DNA of 64,000 nt from Periplaneta americana (GCF_040183065.1 NC_091126.1:140467204-140531203); one strand, 5' to 3'; shown: positions 34,360 through 46,110, numbered from the stretch's first letter. The notes: generated from the sequence alone by a model not told the origin. Numbers and translations: made by a program.

Positions 34360-37300
34360 TTTTTGTAACCCCAAAAATGTCAATATGGTCAACCATTTCT
34401 TTTTTTTGTAAAACACTTACTGATCAGAAAGAGTGCTGCTGACAGATTTCTGAACTATCAATCATAGGTTTTATGCTAAATTATGGGACAGGAAAGTCAT
34501 GAATGAACTAGACTGGTACATGTGAAGTACCATGTTTAAATTTTTGTACTTAAACTCTTTTATTTCAATCATACACATTTCCTGCAAACACCTACCTACC
34601 GGACTAGATCGGTACATTAGAGAAAAGTGAAATTTGAACATATTATTGATATAATACATATCTGAAACAATTTAACAGAAAAAAAATATAAACAAAAAAG
34701 TAAAAAAGTAATGTCTGGGAACTTAAACCCAGCACTTCAAGCACAGAAACCTAGATTACTTTCCATTCGGCTATCCTCGATCTTCATATAAAATTTGTAA
34801 CTGATGTACAGTCAGAAAACCTAAAACAGCACCATGTCTCAGTCTTACAAAAAAACTCTACCATCTTTTTTAAGTCGACTAAATCTATAATCTAAGTGCC
34901 TTACAGTCTACTCTTAAAATATTTCATTAATATAACACATTTTCCTTTGCGACCACCCTTATTAATCTGAAGGAAAGTAACTGTTCTAAATAAACCATAG
35001 TCTATTTATTTTCCCCTATTTCCATAATGGAAATTGTTACATTAATTGTACAAATTAATTTACGTAGATTTTTAAGCTATAAAATTGTTTTCAAATTGAT
35101 TTAGATTGGAGCTATATTTATGCAAATAATAATAATATCTCTACAAAAACTACTTCAGAGACGTTTCAATTATTTTATGATCTTATGTAAGTTAGTCACA
35201 GGCCAAAAAAAATTAAATAAAAAAAATGTTATTGCTGATTAAGAAAATCGCCATTCTTTTTCAATTTTTTCTGATAAAGACTCTCTCTAATTCTGTACTG
35301 AAAAGCATTATACAGAAACTACTTTGGAGACGTTTCAATTATTGCATGATCTTATGTCAGAAAGTCACACACAGGTCGTAAAGAAAAAGCACCACTTCAT
35401 GTGCAACATCCCCAATCAAAGTGATTTGTATACAGTATACATGAACAAAATCCATTTATTTCGAAGAAATCACTGTACAGAAATGGACAGACATATGGCA
35501 TGCTGAAAATCACCCATAAGTTGTATCAAAGATGCTGAAAAACATTTTAAGCATCACAATAATTCCCCTTTATAATTCATATAATGAGAAAGTAAGAAAA
35601 AGACATTGCAGGAAAAAAAGAGTACATATTGTACTTCAGATAAAAGAGAATAAAATCTGGAAAAGAGTGATCTCAAGACATGCATACAAGCAGCTTAAAA
35701 TGTTACAAAGTTGAAAACATGCCAGATCTCAATACTGGTACAAATACTGATCAGGTTACCAAGATAACATGAAGTGAGATGTCAAAGTAACAGCAAAGTT
35801 CATGTACTCGACATGAAGGGATATAGGGGCAGGGAGACAAGTTCAGTTCCTTCATAACCTCGACATGACGAGGAAGCAATGTATTCATTCACATTACACA
35901 CCAACTGACTTTACTATAGGGAAAGAACCCAGACAGAATTGTATTCACTTGTATAATAGACACTGTATTTTCCTTAATGTTTGGAACAAAAAGCTAGAGT
36001 GTGTACATAATATCTGCATATAAACTGCACTATTTTCACTAAATTAAGACAGATGATAAATGCCTGCAACTTAAAATTGAAGGGTTAGCAGGAAGAACGA
36101 TGAGGTTCCAAATAACAAACTTTAGAGAAAAATGAATTTTAAACTTTAAAACACGCTGCTTTAATTCGTATGCGTAATGTCATTACTTTTAATTTTTTTA
36201 TTGCACCTGTAGATTTTGTAATAACCATGTAAGTCTCTATTAGTTCTCAACGTAATCCAATAGACGGCATCTCTAACTAAAAAATTTCATTTTATGGAAC
36301 TTCATCATTCTTCCTGCCAACCCTTCAATTCTGTATGAGTGTTCAAGCAATAAATGCAGGCCTATGTAAGTAAAATTAACCTAAAAATTGAGGTTGTGGT
36401 TTATATTCGGGTAAATACTATATTTATGCAAAAAAAAAAAAATAATAATAAATTTTGGAAAAAAAATTCATAGCTACCAGACATTCTACATTGTAATCTG
36501 AGCTGGTTTAGACATTCGAATAATACTGAAAACATGCTTGTCTTTGTTTTTGCTAGTTATGCACATTACATCCCAAAACTTTAAACTCTCGAACAGTGGC
36601 TCTATTTTTATGAACTTCTGCAAATTTAATCACTTACTATATAACTTGAATATTTAGTTATCTTTCTTCTATGTAAAAAAAGTAATACACACCTGGGACA
36701 CAAATAATATCGACTGTGACAGTCAACAATCCAAGAAACAATGATGCAACAATACTGTAATATTCGAAAAGTATGTTTTCTCTGTTAAAAAGAACCAATC
36801 ATGATAATGTAATTTAAAAAATAAGCAATCAATATATTAAATCGTAGCTGTTTTAAAATTTTTAAACAAATGTAACAATATGACTTTATATTACATACAA
36901 CATCTGTGGGAAACGGGATATGTATATTATGTGGATTTTTCTTTTCCTTACTTTAACCAGGAAAAACTCAAGTGCGTACATTATGCAGTGGCGTCAATTA
37001 TGCAAGTAAATATCAATCCAATAGAAAGCTGAGTGTCACTCCAAGGAGTTTTAGAAGTTACAGCAAAGTGAAACATCACTTGTCTACACTTGAAACTGAA
37101 ACTACATTCTTGCAAACATTTAATGCTTGACAAAAATGTGTAATAAATGCATATTCTTTGTACATTTCCATTTAATTCGATGATTTGGGAGAACTAACAG
37201 AATGAAAGTTTTGTTTTGCTACATTATTACATGCATCAGAATATAAAGCTTCAAAGCCATTGGCTAGACAATGAAATGAATATCAACAATCCTGTCAATC

Positions 37301-37832
37301 AGAAATATCACGAAATAGGCCTAATTGCTACTACTATCTACAGCTGCCAGAGTACGGTATTTGAAGTGAATGTCACTGCACAGAAGGAACATAGGAATGA
37401 ACACAACCATTATATAACATGTCACTGCACTGAAGAAAATGGCACAGACTTTCAGAAAAGTTATACAGTGTAAGGACGTCTTTTCTACATAAAGACTACA
37501 AAATTTCTAATACAAGACTAGCTCCAATGAATACTAACAGCTCTCTCTATACTGAAAGTGGTGCTGGAGCAGAATGGTAAGTCACATTTTTATGGAGTTT
37601 CCAGAAAGTTAAATGTCGATTTATCAGCACTTGCAACTATCTCTCTACTCCGATGAAAGGACCAATTGCACAGTAATCTCCACTTAGTACGAGGTCATCA
37701 AAAGACAGCTGAAGACAGGAGTCTCTAGTGAATGAGGTCAAAAACTGCCTCTGGTTTCAATGGTTGTAATTGATTGATATCTCTCATCATCCACAGATGT
37801 CTCCACAAATGTGTTAATGAATTTTTTAGTTA
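34360..37832. other. 3.5 kb without a recognised gene or element
   Basis: AT-rich sequence. A short direct duplication (GAGACGTTTCAATTATT...ATGATCTTATGT) lies at about 35,158-35,190 and 35,327-35,358. Open frames at 35,324-35,714 and 37,216-37,473 (plus strand) show no motif I recognise and no splice context. I cannot exclude a small non-coding or untranslated exon. Confidence 0.5.
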
Positions 37833-37834
37833 TA

Positions 37835-38649
37835 CAGTAGAACTTGGTTATAACGACAACCAAGGGACCTTAAAAATTATGTTATAAACGAGTGTCATAG
37901 TAACCGAGATTCACATTATCAATCTAGTGAGGTGGAAAATGAAAAACAACAAACTTAATTAGACTTATTTTAGATTTATGTATTGACTTTTAAGCCTACA
38001 ATGAACATAATAAAATACACGTAGGCCTACAATTATAAATACAGTATTCTGTATTAAAACTGTTTGTTCAGTACTCACCAAACTACTTTACTTAGAAGTG
38101 AAGTAATCAGTCATTTTACTCTGTTGTCTTCTACTTATCCAATACACACTTTCAAGGGCTAAATTACATTCATAATTTCAGTTGCAATTTCACTGCTCCC
38201 TTCCCTAGCTTCATAGAACATGTTCATAATTATTATAATGACTTCTATAGCGTCACTCACTTCTTTTAGTGGACATACGCGTTAAAATGCGTGCACTTAG
38301 TGAAAACTTCCTGTCGAAACTGGTCTAATGCCGCATGAATTCGGGCAGGTTACAATGGGGTGGGGAATCCGCCTGCATTCCAGAAGTCTATGGCAGAAGG
38401 AGACTGTAAAGAATTTATCAGGGTCAGATTTCAACAAAATATTTCTTAAGATACTTTGGTTCTTAGAAAATCTTATTCCAAACTGAGGTTGAAAATTACG
38501 TTATATGCAAGGTAGACCCATATGCGTTTGTCGTATTAAGCAAGGTAGGAAAGCATATGTCTTATGGGGAATTAGTTGGGACCACAGAATATTTGACGTT
38601 ATAAGCAAGGTGTCGCACAAAACGAGGTCGCTATAACCAAGTTCTACTG
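37835..38649. mobile_element. Pogo-like MITE, TA TSD
   Basis: Ends are CAGTAGAACTTGGTTATAAC and the reverse complement of the same sequence (GGTTATAGCGACCTC inner), flanked by TA. Inner repeats of the GTTATAA(A/G)C type recur (TTATAAACGAGTGTCATAGT, CGTTATAAGCAAGG). No transposase. The same terminus (CAGTTGAACTTGGTTATTGC) occurs at 43,857. Confidence 0.75.
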
Positions 38650-38929
38650 TAGTTGCTTTTATTTGCAGACATTTTATATAGTAACATGGCTGTCAGGTGC
38701 AAGGTTTTTTAACTAAAGAACCTTAAGATAGCTTACATATACAAAGCCATCTCAGTCGCAGTATTATTAATAAGAAAAGCAATTAATATTTGTAATGTAA
38801 TTGAAGTAAATAATACTACTGAGGGATGTCTAGATATAACTTTTGTTACCGGAACTACAACCAATTTTCTGTGGCAACCATATTCCTAGACATATACTTT
38901 ATATTCACTCATGTGAAAAAAAAATTATG

Positions 38930-39140
38930 GTTTATTTAATGATGCTCGCAACTGTCGAGTTTATATCAGCGTCGCTGGTGTGCCAGAATTTTGTCCTGCA
39001 GGAATTCTTTTACATGTCCTGTCTACTGACATGGTCCTGTCGCATTTAAGCACACTTAAATGCCATCGACCTGGGCTGAGATAGAACCAGCAACCTCGAG
39101 CACAGAAGGCCAGGGCTATACTGAGTATGCTACCAAGGCC
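38930..39140 (-). mobile_element. SINE (minus orientation), same family as 27,610-27,825
   Basis: Shares TTTATATCAGCGTCGC, GTGTGCCAGAATTTTGTCCTG and GTCGCATTTAAGCACAC with the 27.6-kb copy. It ends with a tRNA-type head (AACCTCGAGCACAGAAGGCC, GCTACCAAGGCCGACC). Confidence 0.75.
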
Positions 39141-39599
39141 GACCACTCATGTGAATGATTTCACATATGTTCAAATGGATTTTTTGGAGCCCGAAATGCT
39201 ATTGGTAAAATTCAGCACCAGAGATAGAAATAATCTAAGTATCAGTAAAAGTAAGATAAATTTAAAATCTGGAGAGAAAGAGAGACAGGATGCGAAGAAA
39301 AAACTTAAACACTAACAATGCAGGAAACTAAATAAAATCAAATTCTACATTATCCACATTTCATTCGAAATGAACCCAGAAAATGAGCTGTTGTGGAAAT
39401 AGAATTTTAAGCTTATCACTGTTGTACAGTAACATGTATATAGATTGTAAAGATTTCAGAGCACAAACTGTGTTTTTTAAGAAATCAGAAGAAATTAATG
39501 CAGCATGTAACAGCCCCTGAAAAGCTCTAGAAACCAGCAACATTAATGAAAGAAATATTGTGATGCAATACATCAAATAACTTAATTGCCACATAATTT

Positions 39600-39946
39600 A
39601 CAGAGTGTTTGTATAAACATGTGTCCAATTTTTATTGGGTACAGAGATACAGCTGTTATAATATAACCCAAGAAAGTGTTAACCAAAGGCAAATGATTAT
39701 GTTCAAAGCTGATTTTCATAAATTCCACCACCGACTTCATTGCACTTTCGAATTCTCTTGACAACACCACATGTAGCTTTTCTGAGGTTATCTTGGCATT
39801 CTTTTATGAGGGCAGTATTATTCATAATCCGAACAATTAAATCAGCTCGTGTTTACTTTTTCTTTGTAGACTTCGCCTTTCAACCATCCCCACAGGCAAA
39901 AATCTAAAGGGGTAAGGTCCGGGGATCTTGGTGGCCAAGAAACGTG
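39600..39946 (-). pseudogene. Mariner-type transposase, C-terminal part (split by P-like insertion)
   Basis: The minus strand reads WYSHVSWPPRSPDLTPLDFC then LWGWLKGEVYKEKV, the D-[LF]-x-P-x-D-[FY]-x-L-W block that contains the third catalytic Asp of this group. It then decays towards the 3' end (CKLCGN..., AACACTCTGTAAAT). The preceding residues HYLNLTLPGRWIGRYS are found on the same strand at 43,015-42,972, on the far side of the 3-kb P-like element. The insertion therefore splits the gene within RYS|YSHVSW. Confidence 0.8.
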
Positions 39947-40389
39947 ACTATACCAAATACTGTAGATACTAATACCGGAAAGCTGGCTGTCATATGTGCG
40001 ACATCGACTAACAGCGCTCCAAGCGGAAAGGTTTGAATAAGTTGACGAGAGGGTCAGCCGTGCGAGAGGAGATCGAAACATTTCTTGTGTTGCCTGCAGC
40101 GAGAAAGAAGCACAGTCTACATAGACTGTGACAAAAGTAAGATACAGTACTACCTGTTCTAATATAACCTATGCATTCTACAAAGTCACAAACTTTTAAG
40201 TAAGCCCTGATTGTTGTATTTTTATATTCCTGGCCCTAATATCGTAATTGTTATTTACTAGCAAATATGATTACAATATAAAATGTTTCGAAATATAATA
40301 TTGTAAGCCTTATAAAGCACAAAATTTATCTTGTTACAGATAACTTGGAGAATGTTAGAACTCCAAAATGAGAAAAAAATTCGTCTGAG

Positions 40390-42505
40390 AAAAAAATACA
40401 ATTTCTTACTAACAAACTAAGGAATGCGCAGAAAATTATGTCAAGACAAAGGAAACTCATTCAAACCCTAAGAGCTGACGTACAAAAATTGAAAAAATCT
40501 CATTCATCTTTAGAATGTGATCAATCGCTGGTAGAAGATTCATTTCTTAAATCTCAGTTGAAGCTAAGAAAAAGAAAACCTATGGGAAGGCGATACAGCG
40601 AGTATGAAAAAAATTTCGCACTGGCATTGCATTATTATTCACCAAATGCATATCGATACTTGAGGAAGACTTTCTGTCTGGCGACTATTCGCTCCTTACG
40701 TAATTGGCTGCAACAATTGGGTGTGGGTCCAGGTTTCAATGGGCAATAATGCAACTGCTTAAGATAAAATCGAGAAGTCTGACACCAGCTCAGAGAGTTG
40801 TTTCCATTGTACTTGACGAGATATCTTTGAAACAAAGTTTCTCGTATGATGCAAAATCAGATTTATTCGATGGCTTTGTAGAATTTGGACCGTACGAGAG
40901 TCAAAATCAAACAGAAAGTGGAGAATTGAAACCCACAAATCAGGCTTTAGTATTTATGATTAGGGGCTTGCAAACCAACTACAAGCAGATAATAGGATAT
41001 TTCCTACCTAATAATTCCACGCCCGGTGATGTTCTAAAAGATCTTCTTTCCGAAGCCATCCGCGAGGTTAGTAAATATGTGGCTAGTTTCCTAAAGTAGT
41101 CGTTAGTGACCAGCCAGCCAGCCAGTAATATTAGAATGAGGAATTTATTGGGATGCGAGGTTGATAAACCATTTATTGAAATAGATGGAGAAATTGTGTA
41201 CTTCTTGCATGACACACCACATCTCCTAAAGTCAGTACGAAACAACTTTAAGCGGCACGACCTTTCGTACAAAGATGAAGTATACAAGTGGCAACATGTT
41301 GTTGAACTGTATAATAAGGATAAAGATATGAATCCACGATTATGCCCAAATTTGAGACAAAAACATATAGAACTTCCACCTTTCTCGCCCATGAGGGTTT
41401 GTCTGGCTGCACAGGTGCTAAGTCATTCAGTCAGCAAGGCCATAAAAACTCATGTGTCGTTTCAGTCACAACCTGAAGAAGCTCTTCAAACAACAGAGTT
41501 TATAGAGCTAGTGGATCGTGGATTTGACTGTTTTAATTCATCGACCATGAACGATGCTAAATCCTCACGCAGGGCTTTACAAACTACTTCTTGTCATTGA
41601 ACGACTCTACAAAAACTGGAAAGTCTGTTTTCAAAATTAAAAATTCTGAGCGAAAAAAAGACAAACCCACCTTGCTTTAAGGGTTGGATACAAAATATAA
41701 TAGCTCTACGTCACTTGTGGAGAGATCTGGAACAAAATTTTAACTTTCGGTTCCTGCTTACAAGACGTATAACACAAGACTGTATTGAAAATATTTTCTC
41801 TGTCGTGCGTTCTAAGGGTAGTTATAACATTATCCCTGACAGCTGTAAATTCAAGTCTGCCGTCAGAGGAATTATGAGCTGCCAGCTCTTAACACCTTCA
41901 GAGAAAGGCAACTGTGAAATTGAAGTTAGTGATTTTTTAGTTACGAAGAAGGAGATTGAAGAAAGTTCATTTAGAATCTGCAGTGATTATCCAGCAACAG
42001 AAAACAGTTTTGTAGAAATCGCTGAACTTGAAGAGGACAATCATGATCAATGTATGATTCCAGATAATGCATTAACATATGTGACAGGGTGGGCTTGTAG
42101 CAGAATACCACATGAGATTTTCAAACTGGAACTAGCTAGTTTCAAATCTGAAAACTTGACAGGCATTTATCAGCATATTGCAAATAAAAAGTATGACAGT
42201 GCTAATTTTCTAATTCCCACAAGTTATTAGTTTCTTTATCTAAAATTATTCGATCAACATTTCACACGCACTTTAGAAAAATTCTTTCATCAAGCAGACA
42301 AGGTGTAAAAACCAAGTTAATGGCCCTTACTTTTAAACAAATAGATCAAACTAATTCAGTATGTAAAGATTATAAACATGTTTTCGTTAATAAGTTCCTT
42401 AACGTAATGATCAATTGTTTTGTAAAAAATGAATGTGACAGAGTAAGTTGTAGAACAGTGACTGGAAAAAAGAACAGAAAGGCTAAAATAGTAATGCATC
42501 AGTAA
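40390..42505 (+). pseudogene. P-element/THAP9-like transposase, frameshifted
   Basis: The transposase is read across several frames. 40,438-40,749 is a basic coiled-coil-like N-terminal region (SRQRKLIQTLRADVQKLKKS) and a helix-turn-helix-like block (LRNWLQQLGV). A frameshift near 40,740 leads to SIVLDEISLKQSFSYD (first catalytic Asp). A TAG at 41,097 follows, then DTPHLLKSVRNNF (second Asp region). A TGA at 41,598 follows, then TQDCIENIFSVVRSKG (catalytic Glu). A last frameshift near 42,222 precedes the C-terminal KDYKHVFVNKFLNVMI tail. The order and motifs match P-element/THAP9 transposases. No THAP zinc finger (C-x2-4-C...C-x2-H) was found upstream, so it is either lost or on a missing exon. 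Only four lesions separate the frames, so decay is modest. Confidence 0.85.
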
Positions 42506-42717
42506 CCTGGAGAATAGAGAGTTAATGGGACAATTAAAAAGTATTTGCAGTAGCTATACTGTAGCTTTAATGATGTTTTTCACCAATGTGATATCTCTTT
42601 TAAAACATCTTATAATATTATTATTAGCATCATAATGTTCGTTCAATAGTTATGACAATTAAATTAACGAGAATGTAAATCTGACCGTTCTGTACTGATT
42701 TCTTTAGCTCTCATGTA

Positions 42718-42801
42718 ATATCTAGGAGGGGTTGGAAGGAATTGTGGTAGGCCTATATAGTAATAGGCCTACCACAATTCCTTCCAACCCCTCCTAGATA
42801 T
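42718..42801. repeat. Perfect palindrome, two 39-bp arms and a 6-base loop
   Basis: ATATCTAGGAGGGGTTGGAA...AGGCCTAT is followed by the loop ATAGTA and the exact reverse complement. Each arm carries one copy of the octamer TAGGCCTA. It sits about 160 bases inside the right end of the P-like element. Perfect identity of both arms in an otherwise decayed element suggests recent origin or repair-copying. Confidence 0.95.
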
Positions 42802-42971
42802 GTACGTAATCAAATACAGTAGAGAGCTTCGTACGTTATTTGAAGCAATACATATTGGAAGCATTGTTCAAACCAAGCCGCTAGACAGCGCTAGTGTTCT
42901 CGTGTCGCCGCCCGACACCATGTTAATCGCGTTGCTTTCCGGTATTAGCTCTCTACAGTATTTGCTATATC

Positions 42972-43300
42972 TGCCGATCCACCTTCCGGGCAATGTTAGG
43001 TTTAGATAATGTATCAATTATGTAAACTAAAGCACAACTTCACAACTTGACCTTCAAAACAAAAAAATGACAATCGATAAATAAGCCCATAGCAACCAGA
43101 GTAGCAACACACGAAACGAAAGTACATTGAACATAATCATTTGCCTTTGCTTAACATCTTCTTGAGTTCCATTCTAACAACTGTATCTCTGTACCCAATA
43201 AAAATTGAACACGTGTTTATACGAACTTTTTTTTACTCAGAACAGTTCATACTATCACCCCCTAAAATATTTACTACTCCTCCTGAAACACTCTGTATAA
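42972..43300. mobile_element. Mariner-type pieces right of the P-like insertion
   Basis: 42,972-43,015 (minus strand) encodes HYLNLTLPGRWIGRYS, continuing into 39,946. From 43,128 a plus-strand stretch (TTGAACATAATCATTTGCC through ACCCAATAAAAATTG, with AACACTCTGTATAA further right) is the reverse complement of the element's 3' region at 39,600-39,706. So a second, inverted copy of the 3' end lies on this side. Confidence 0.65.
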
Positions 43301-43748
43301 TTTTATACTCGGTACTACGTAACTATGGAATTCTGAAATTTATAATTTTTCATTAGCTGCTCTGATAGCTGCTTGTTACACTTACACAAAGACTGAAGAT
43401 AATCTTCAGTTTCTTGAGATTCAATTTCAAAGTAATGTTTTTCAACAATGAACTGTCTCATTTCATTTCATTGCCTAGCCTGTGAAGTATCCTACACAGG
43501 CAAATTAAATGGAAAGTTCGCTGTATGTTGCATTACTCTTGACATAAGCTCCTTTATGCATCTTGGTAACCTCGCTGTAATACTTATATACACATGCATA
43601 TTAATAGTCGAGAATTCAACTACTTTCAACACACAATATAGCAAAACTAAAAACTCGATCCGAATAAATTGAATCAGTTTTTCTGCATATATACGAAATG
43701 AAAAGTTCGAAGCAAGAAAAATTAGGGGAATAACATTGTGCTGTTGAA
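43301..43748 (-). other. 3' flank or 3' UTR of the IDH3G-like gene
   Basis: Downstream of the IDH3G stop codon on the minus strand. I did not find a clear AATAAA on that strand within this stretch, so the 3' end of the transcript is not defined. No other feature recognised. Confidence 0.4.
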
Positions 43749-43834
43749 TTACCAGTTGGAAGATTTGGTAGTCTCTTGAAGGTATTTCACGATGTTTTGC
43801 ACCACGTCAATGCTTGTTGCCTGTCCTCCCAAAT
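43749..43834 (-). CDS. IDH3G: IDH3G-like, last coding exon
   Basis: The minus-strand acceptor ATCATTTTACAG precedes 86 bases encoding (D)LGGQATSIDVVQNIVKYLQ then ETTKSSNW and TAA. The first two bases complete the Asp codon begun in the exon at 46,851-47,037, giving T-P-D-L-G-G. D-[IL]-G-G-x-x-[ST] near the C-terminus is the conserved end of NAD-IDH subunits. A pogo-like transposon terminus begins only about 20 bases upstream of the acceptor. Confidence 0.93.
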
Positions 43835-43856
43835 CTGTAAAATGATAATACATATA

Positions 43857-44005
43857 CAGTTGAACTTGGTTATTGCATCATAGAAAGGACTAAAAATGTC
43901 ACAATGAACAAATGTCGCTATAAGAAAAAATAAGTACAGTAAATAAAATTCAAAGAAGAATTATTTTCAGTGTTACGTATTTTGTATACAGGTACTACTG
44001 TAATT
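43857..44005. mobile_element. Truncated pogo-like MITE
   Basis: CAGTTGAACTTGGTTATTGC matches the left end of the element at 37,835 with a few substitutions, followed by GTCGCTATAAG. A right end is weak (GTACTACTGTA at about 43,993-44,003). Probably an internally deleted copy. Confidence 0.45.
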
Positions 44006-44568
44006 TAATTTGTAATTCTATATAGGCCTACAGTACAACTTTTTAAAATATTTTACACCAGCTGTTCCCAACCTATGGTCCGTGGAATCAAGGTGTGTTT
44101 TCAAATGATATTTTGAATGTACTTAATTTTATCACACTTGCTGAAATATTTTTATAGGAATTTCCCCATACAGTAGACAAGTGGTTGGCAAAGATAACGT
44201 CATACAAAATACAATCCACAAAACATAGCAAATGGGAAAGTAGGAGGAGGGAGGTATAAGAGGAGAAAGAGGGGAACATCTTCACTATTGCAAGCTTTCA
44301 GTGCGCAGAGACGGACAGTCAACATACTCAAACTAAGAAGAAGTTCAATTAAGTTCGTGTCAGTGTATATCTGTTCATTTCTTTTTCGTTTTCTTTAATT
44401 TTATTCCTTTCTTAATTTCATACATAATTTAAACATTACGATGAATGTGTAATTAACTCGTTAAAATCAGAAGCCAAGCTGCACGTAGCATGTAGCCAAT
44501 TTTAACTGAGCAATGAGATGTTTGTCTGCAAGACGCGAAATTCTTTTTGAATTTAGAACTTTAATTTC

Positions 44569-44583
44569 GGGGGGGGGGGGGGG
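44569..44583. repeat. Homopolymer run G15
   Basis: Fifteen consecutive G bases inside the IDH3G-like intron. Confidence 0.9.
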
Positions 44584-44729
44584 AATTGTTCAAATGTATG
44601 TATATTATGCAGAAAAACAGCTGTGATACTGGCTACAAATGACCTAAGAATGGGTCATTTCGATTTTTTATGAATTTTGAAAATGTCTACTCCTGCCAGC
44701 TCTCTACACTGATTTTTCACATAAGTTTA

Positions 44730-45173
44730 CAGTAGAGCATTGATCATCCGAAAACCGATCAACCGAAACATCGGTTAACCGAAAGTGTTCCAGTCGACAA
44801 ATTTGAATTTGTGCACATGTCGTGTAGAAGTTTCACTAGCGCTGTTTGCGAGATTTAGCGGCAAAAAAACGAGTCTCAGCTATGAAGCAAAAAAAGAAAA
44901 GTTTGGTCTTCTTTTCCTAAACTGTAGGCCTACTTCAATGCTATTTTTGAACTTGTCAAACTAGGCTCGTCAGTTTTCTGTGTTATTTGTAAGACGTGTG
45001 ATACAAAATATATACTGCATGTACAGTTTCGTGTTTAATATCATTGTTTGTTTATTTCATACTGCTCCTGTGACACCAGTATATTTGTTCTCGTAAATGA
45101 TCGGTTATCCGAAAAATCAGTAATCCGGATACCCCCCATCCCCAACTGTTTCGGATAATCAATGCTCTACTGT
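44730..45173. mobile_element. Pogo/Tigger-type MITE, TA TSD
   Basis: Left end CAGTAGAGCATTGATCATCC and right end GGATAATCAATGCTCTACTG are inverted repeats, flanked by TA (44,728-44,729; 45,174-45,175). Inner repeats of CCGAAAA/CCGATCA type recur. Length is 444 bases with no transposase. Confidence 0.85.
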
Positions 45174-45724
45174 AGTTTAATAGATCTGAGACTTCTGCTT
45201 GTAGATATGGCATCACCTTCATTATAGCCATAGCAAATGGATTTGCATACAATTGAAAATCAATGTCCATGTTTTTAAAAATCATTAAATCGTTTTTATT
45301 AAAATCTACTTTCAGTCCATTCAAGAAGACGAAAGAGTGACTGCACACAAGGAAAACGATAAGCTTTTTCCTGATAAATTTGCTTTCCATACATCTATCA
45401 GACATACGAAAATTTATACATATTAACATTTTCGTTATTCACATGCAAACAGAGATTTAAGTTGTCAAATCTTTTATTTAATTTTGATTAATTAATTCAG
45501 GAATATTTGTAGCTTGAAACAGAAGTTGCATAAATATCATACAAATTTTCCAAATAAATGCGGAAATGAATTCTGTCATCTGTATCTATTGGACATTTTG
45601 TTAGGAAATGTTCAACTTTTTGTTGCATTTTTGCCCTTTTCTGTTTATGAACAGTTTTTTTTACGGTGTAGTAATCTATATTCGAGAACCTACTACAGAT
45701 TGTTTGCATAGTTCCAGTGCATCA

Positions 45725-46110
45725 TACAGGAATTTTCCGGAACAATTTTTCCCTTGAAATTATTCAAGACTGCTTCACACGGAGCTTCTACCTGAAAGCC
45801 AGGTTTGCATAATATATTTGTTACTGGAGGTACGTTAACAGAAAGCCACAATTTAAGTCACACAGTATTGTGTGCACTCAAAGTCAGGTTTCTGGCGTCT
45901 TGTCAGCCCATTTGGGTTGTGTGGATATGAAGGGAAGAATTGTGACTGTGTCGTGTATAGTTCCTGGAGTAGCTCAGTCGGTAGAGCATTCGTGCACCAA
46001 GTGAAGGTTCCTGGGATCGATACCCGGCCCCCAAACAATTTTTCCCTTGAAATTATTCAAGCCTGTTTCACAGGGAGCTTCTACCTGAAAGCCAGATTTG
46101 CATAATATAC
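45725..46110 (+). repeat. tRNA-like repeat unit, family B (IDH3G-like intron)
   Basis: A tRNA-like module at about 45,959-46,036 (TAGCTCAGTCGGTAGAGC, TTCGT/GTGAA stem, CTGGGATCGATACCCGG arm) is flanked by two copies of the spacer. TGAAATTATTCAAG...GAGCTTCTACCTGAAAGCCAG appears before and after the module. This gives a 1.3-unit tandem with period about 300 bases, sharing spacer with 10,952-11,365. Confidence 0.7.

Larger units (their letters stand above)
39955..42963 (+). mobile_element. P-element-like transposon inserted in a mariner transposase gene
   Basis: Flanks ACTATACC (39,947-39,954) and GCTATATC (42,964-42,971) form an imperfect 8-bp target duplication (6 of 8), the length typical of P elements. 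The ends AAATACTGTAGA and TCTACAGTATTT are inverted repeats. They extend inwards with CTAATACCGGAAAGC, AGCGCT and GGTTTGAA blocks (left 39,955-40,040, right 42,875-42,963). The interior carries a P-type transposase pseudogene and, near the right end, a perfect 39-bp-arm palindrome. Confidence 0.8.

Noticed and set aside
37216..37473. 85-codon plus-strand frame as a gene
   Set aside because: No motif, no flanking splice or promoter signals, and composition like the surrounding DNA.
40438..42505. Domesticated THAP9-like host gene
   Set aside because: Two stops and two frameshifts, no THAP domain, and flanking inverted repeats with an 8-bp duplication. A decayed transposon fits better.
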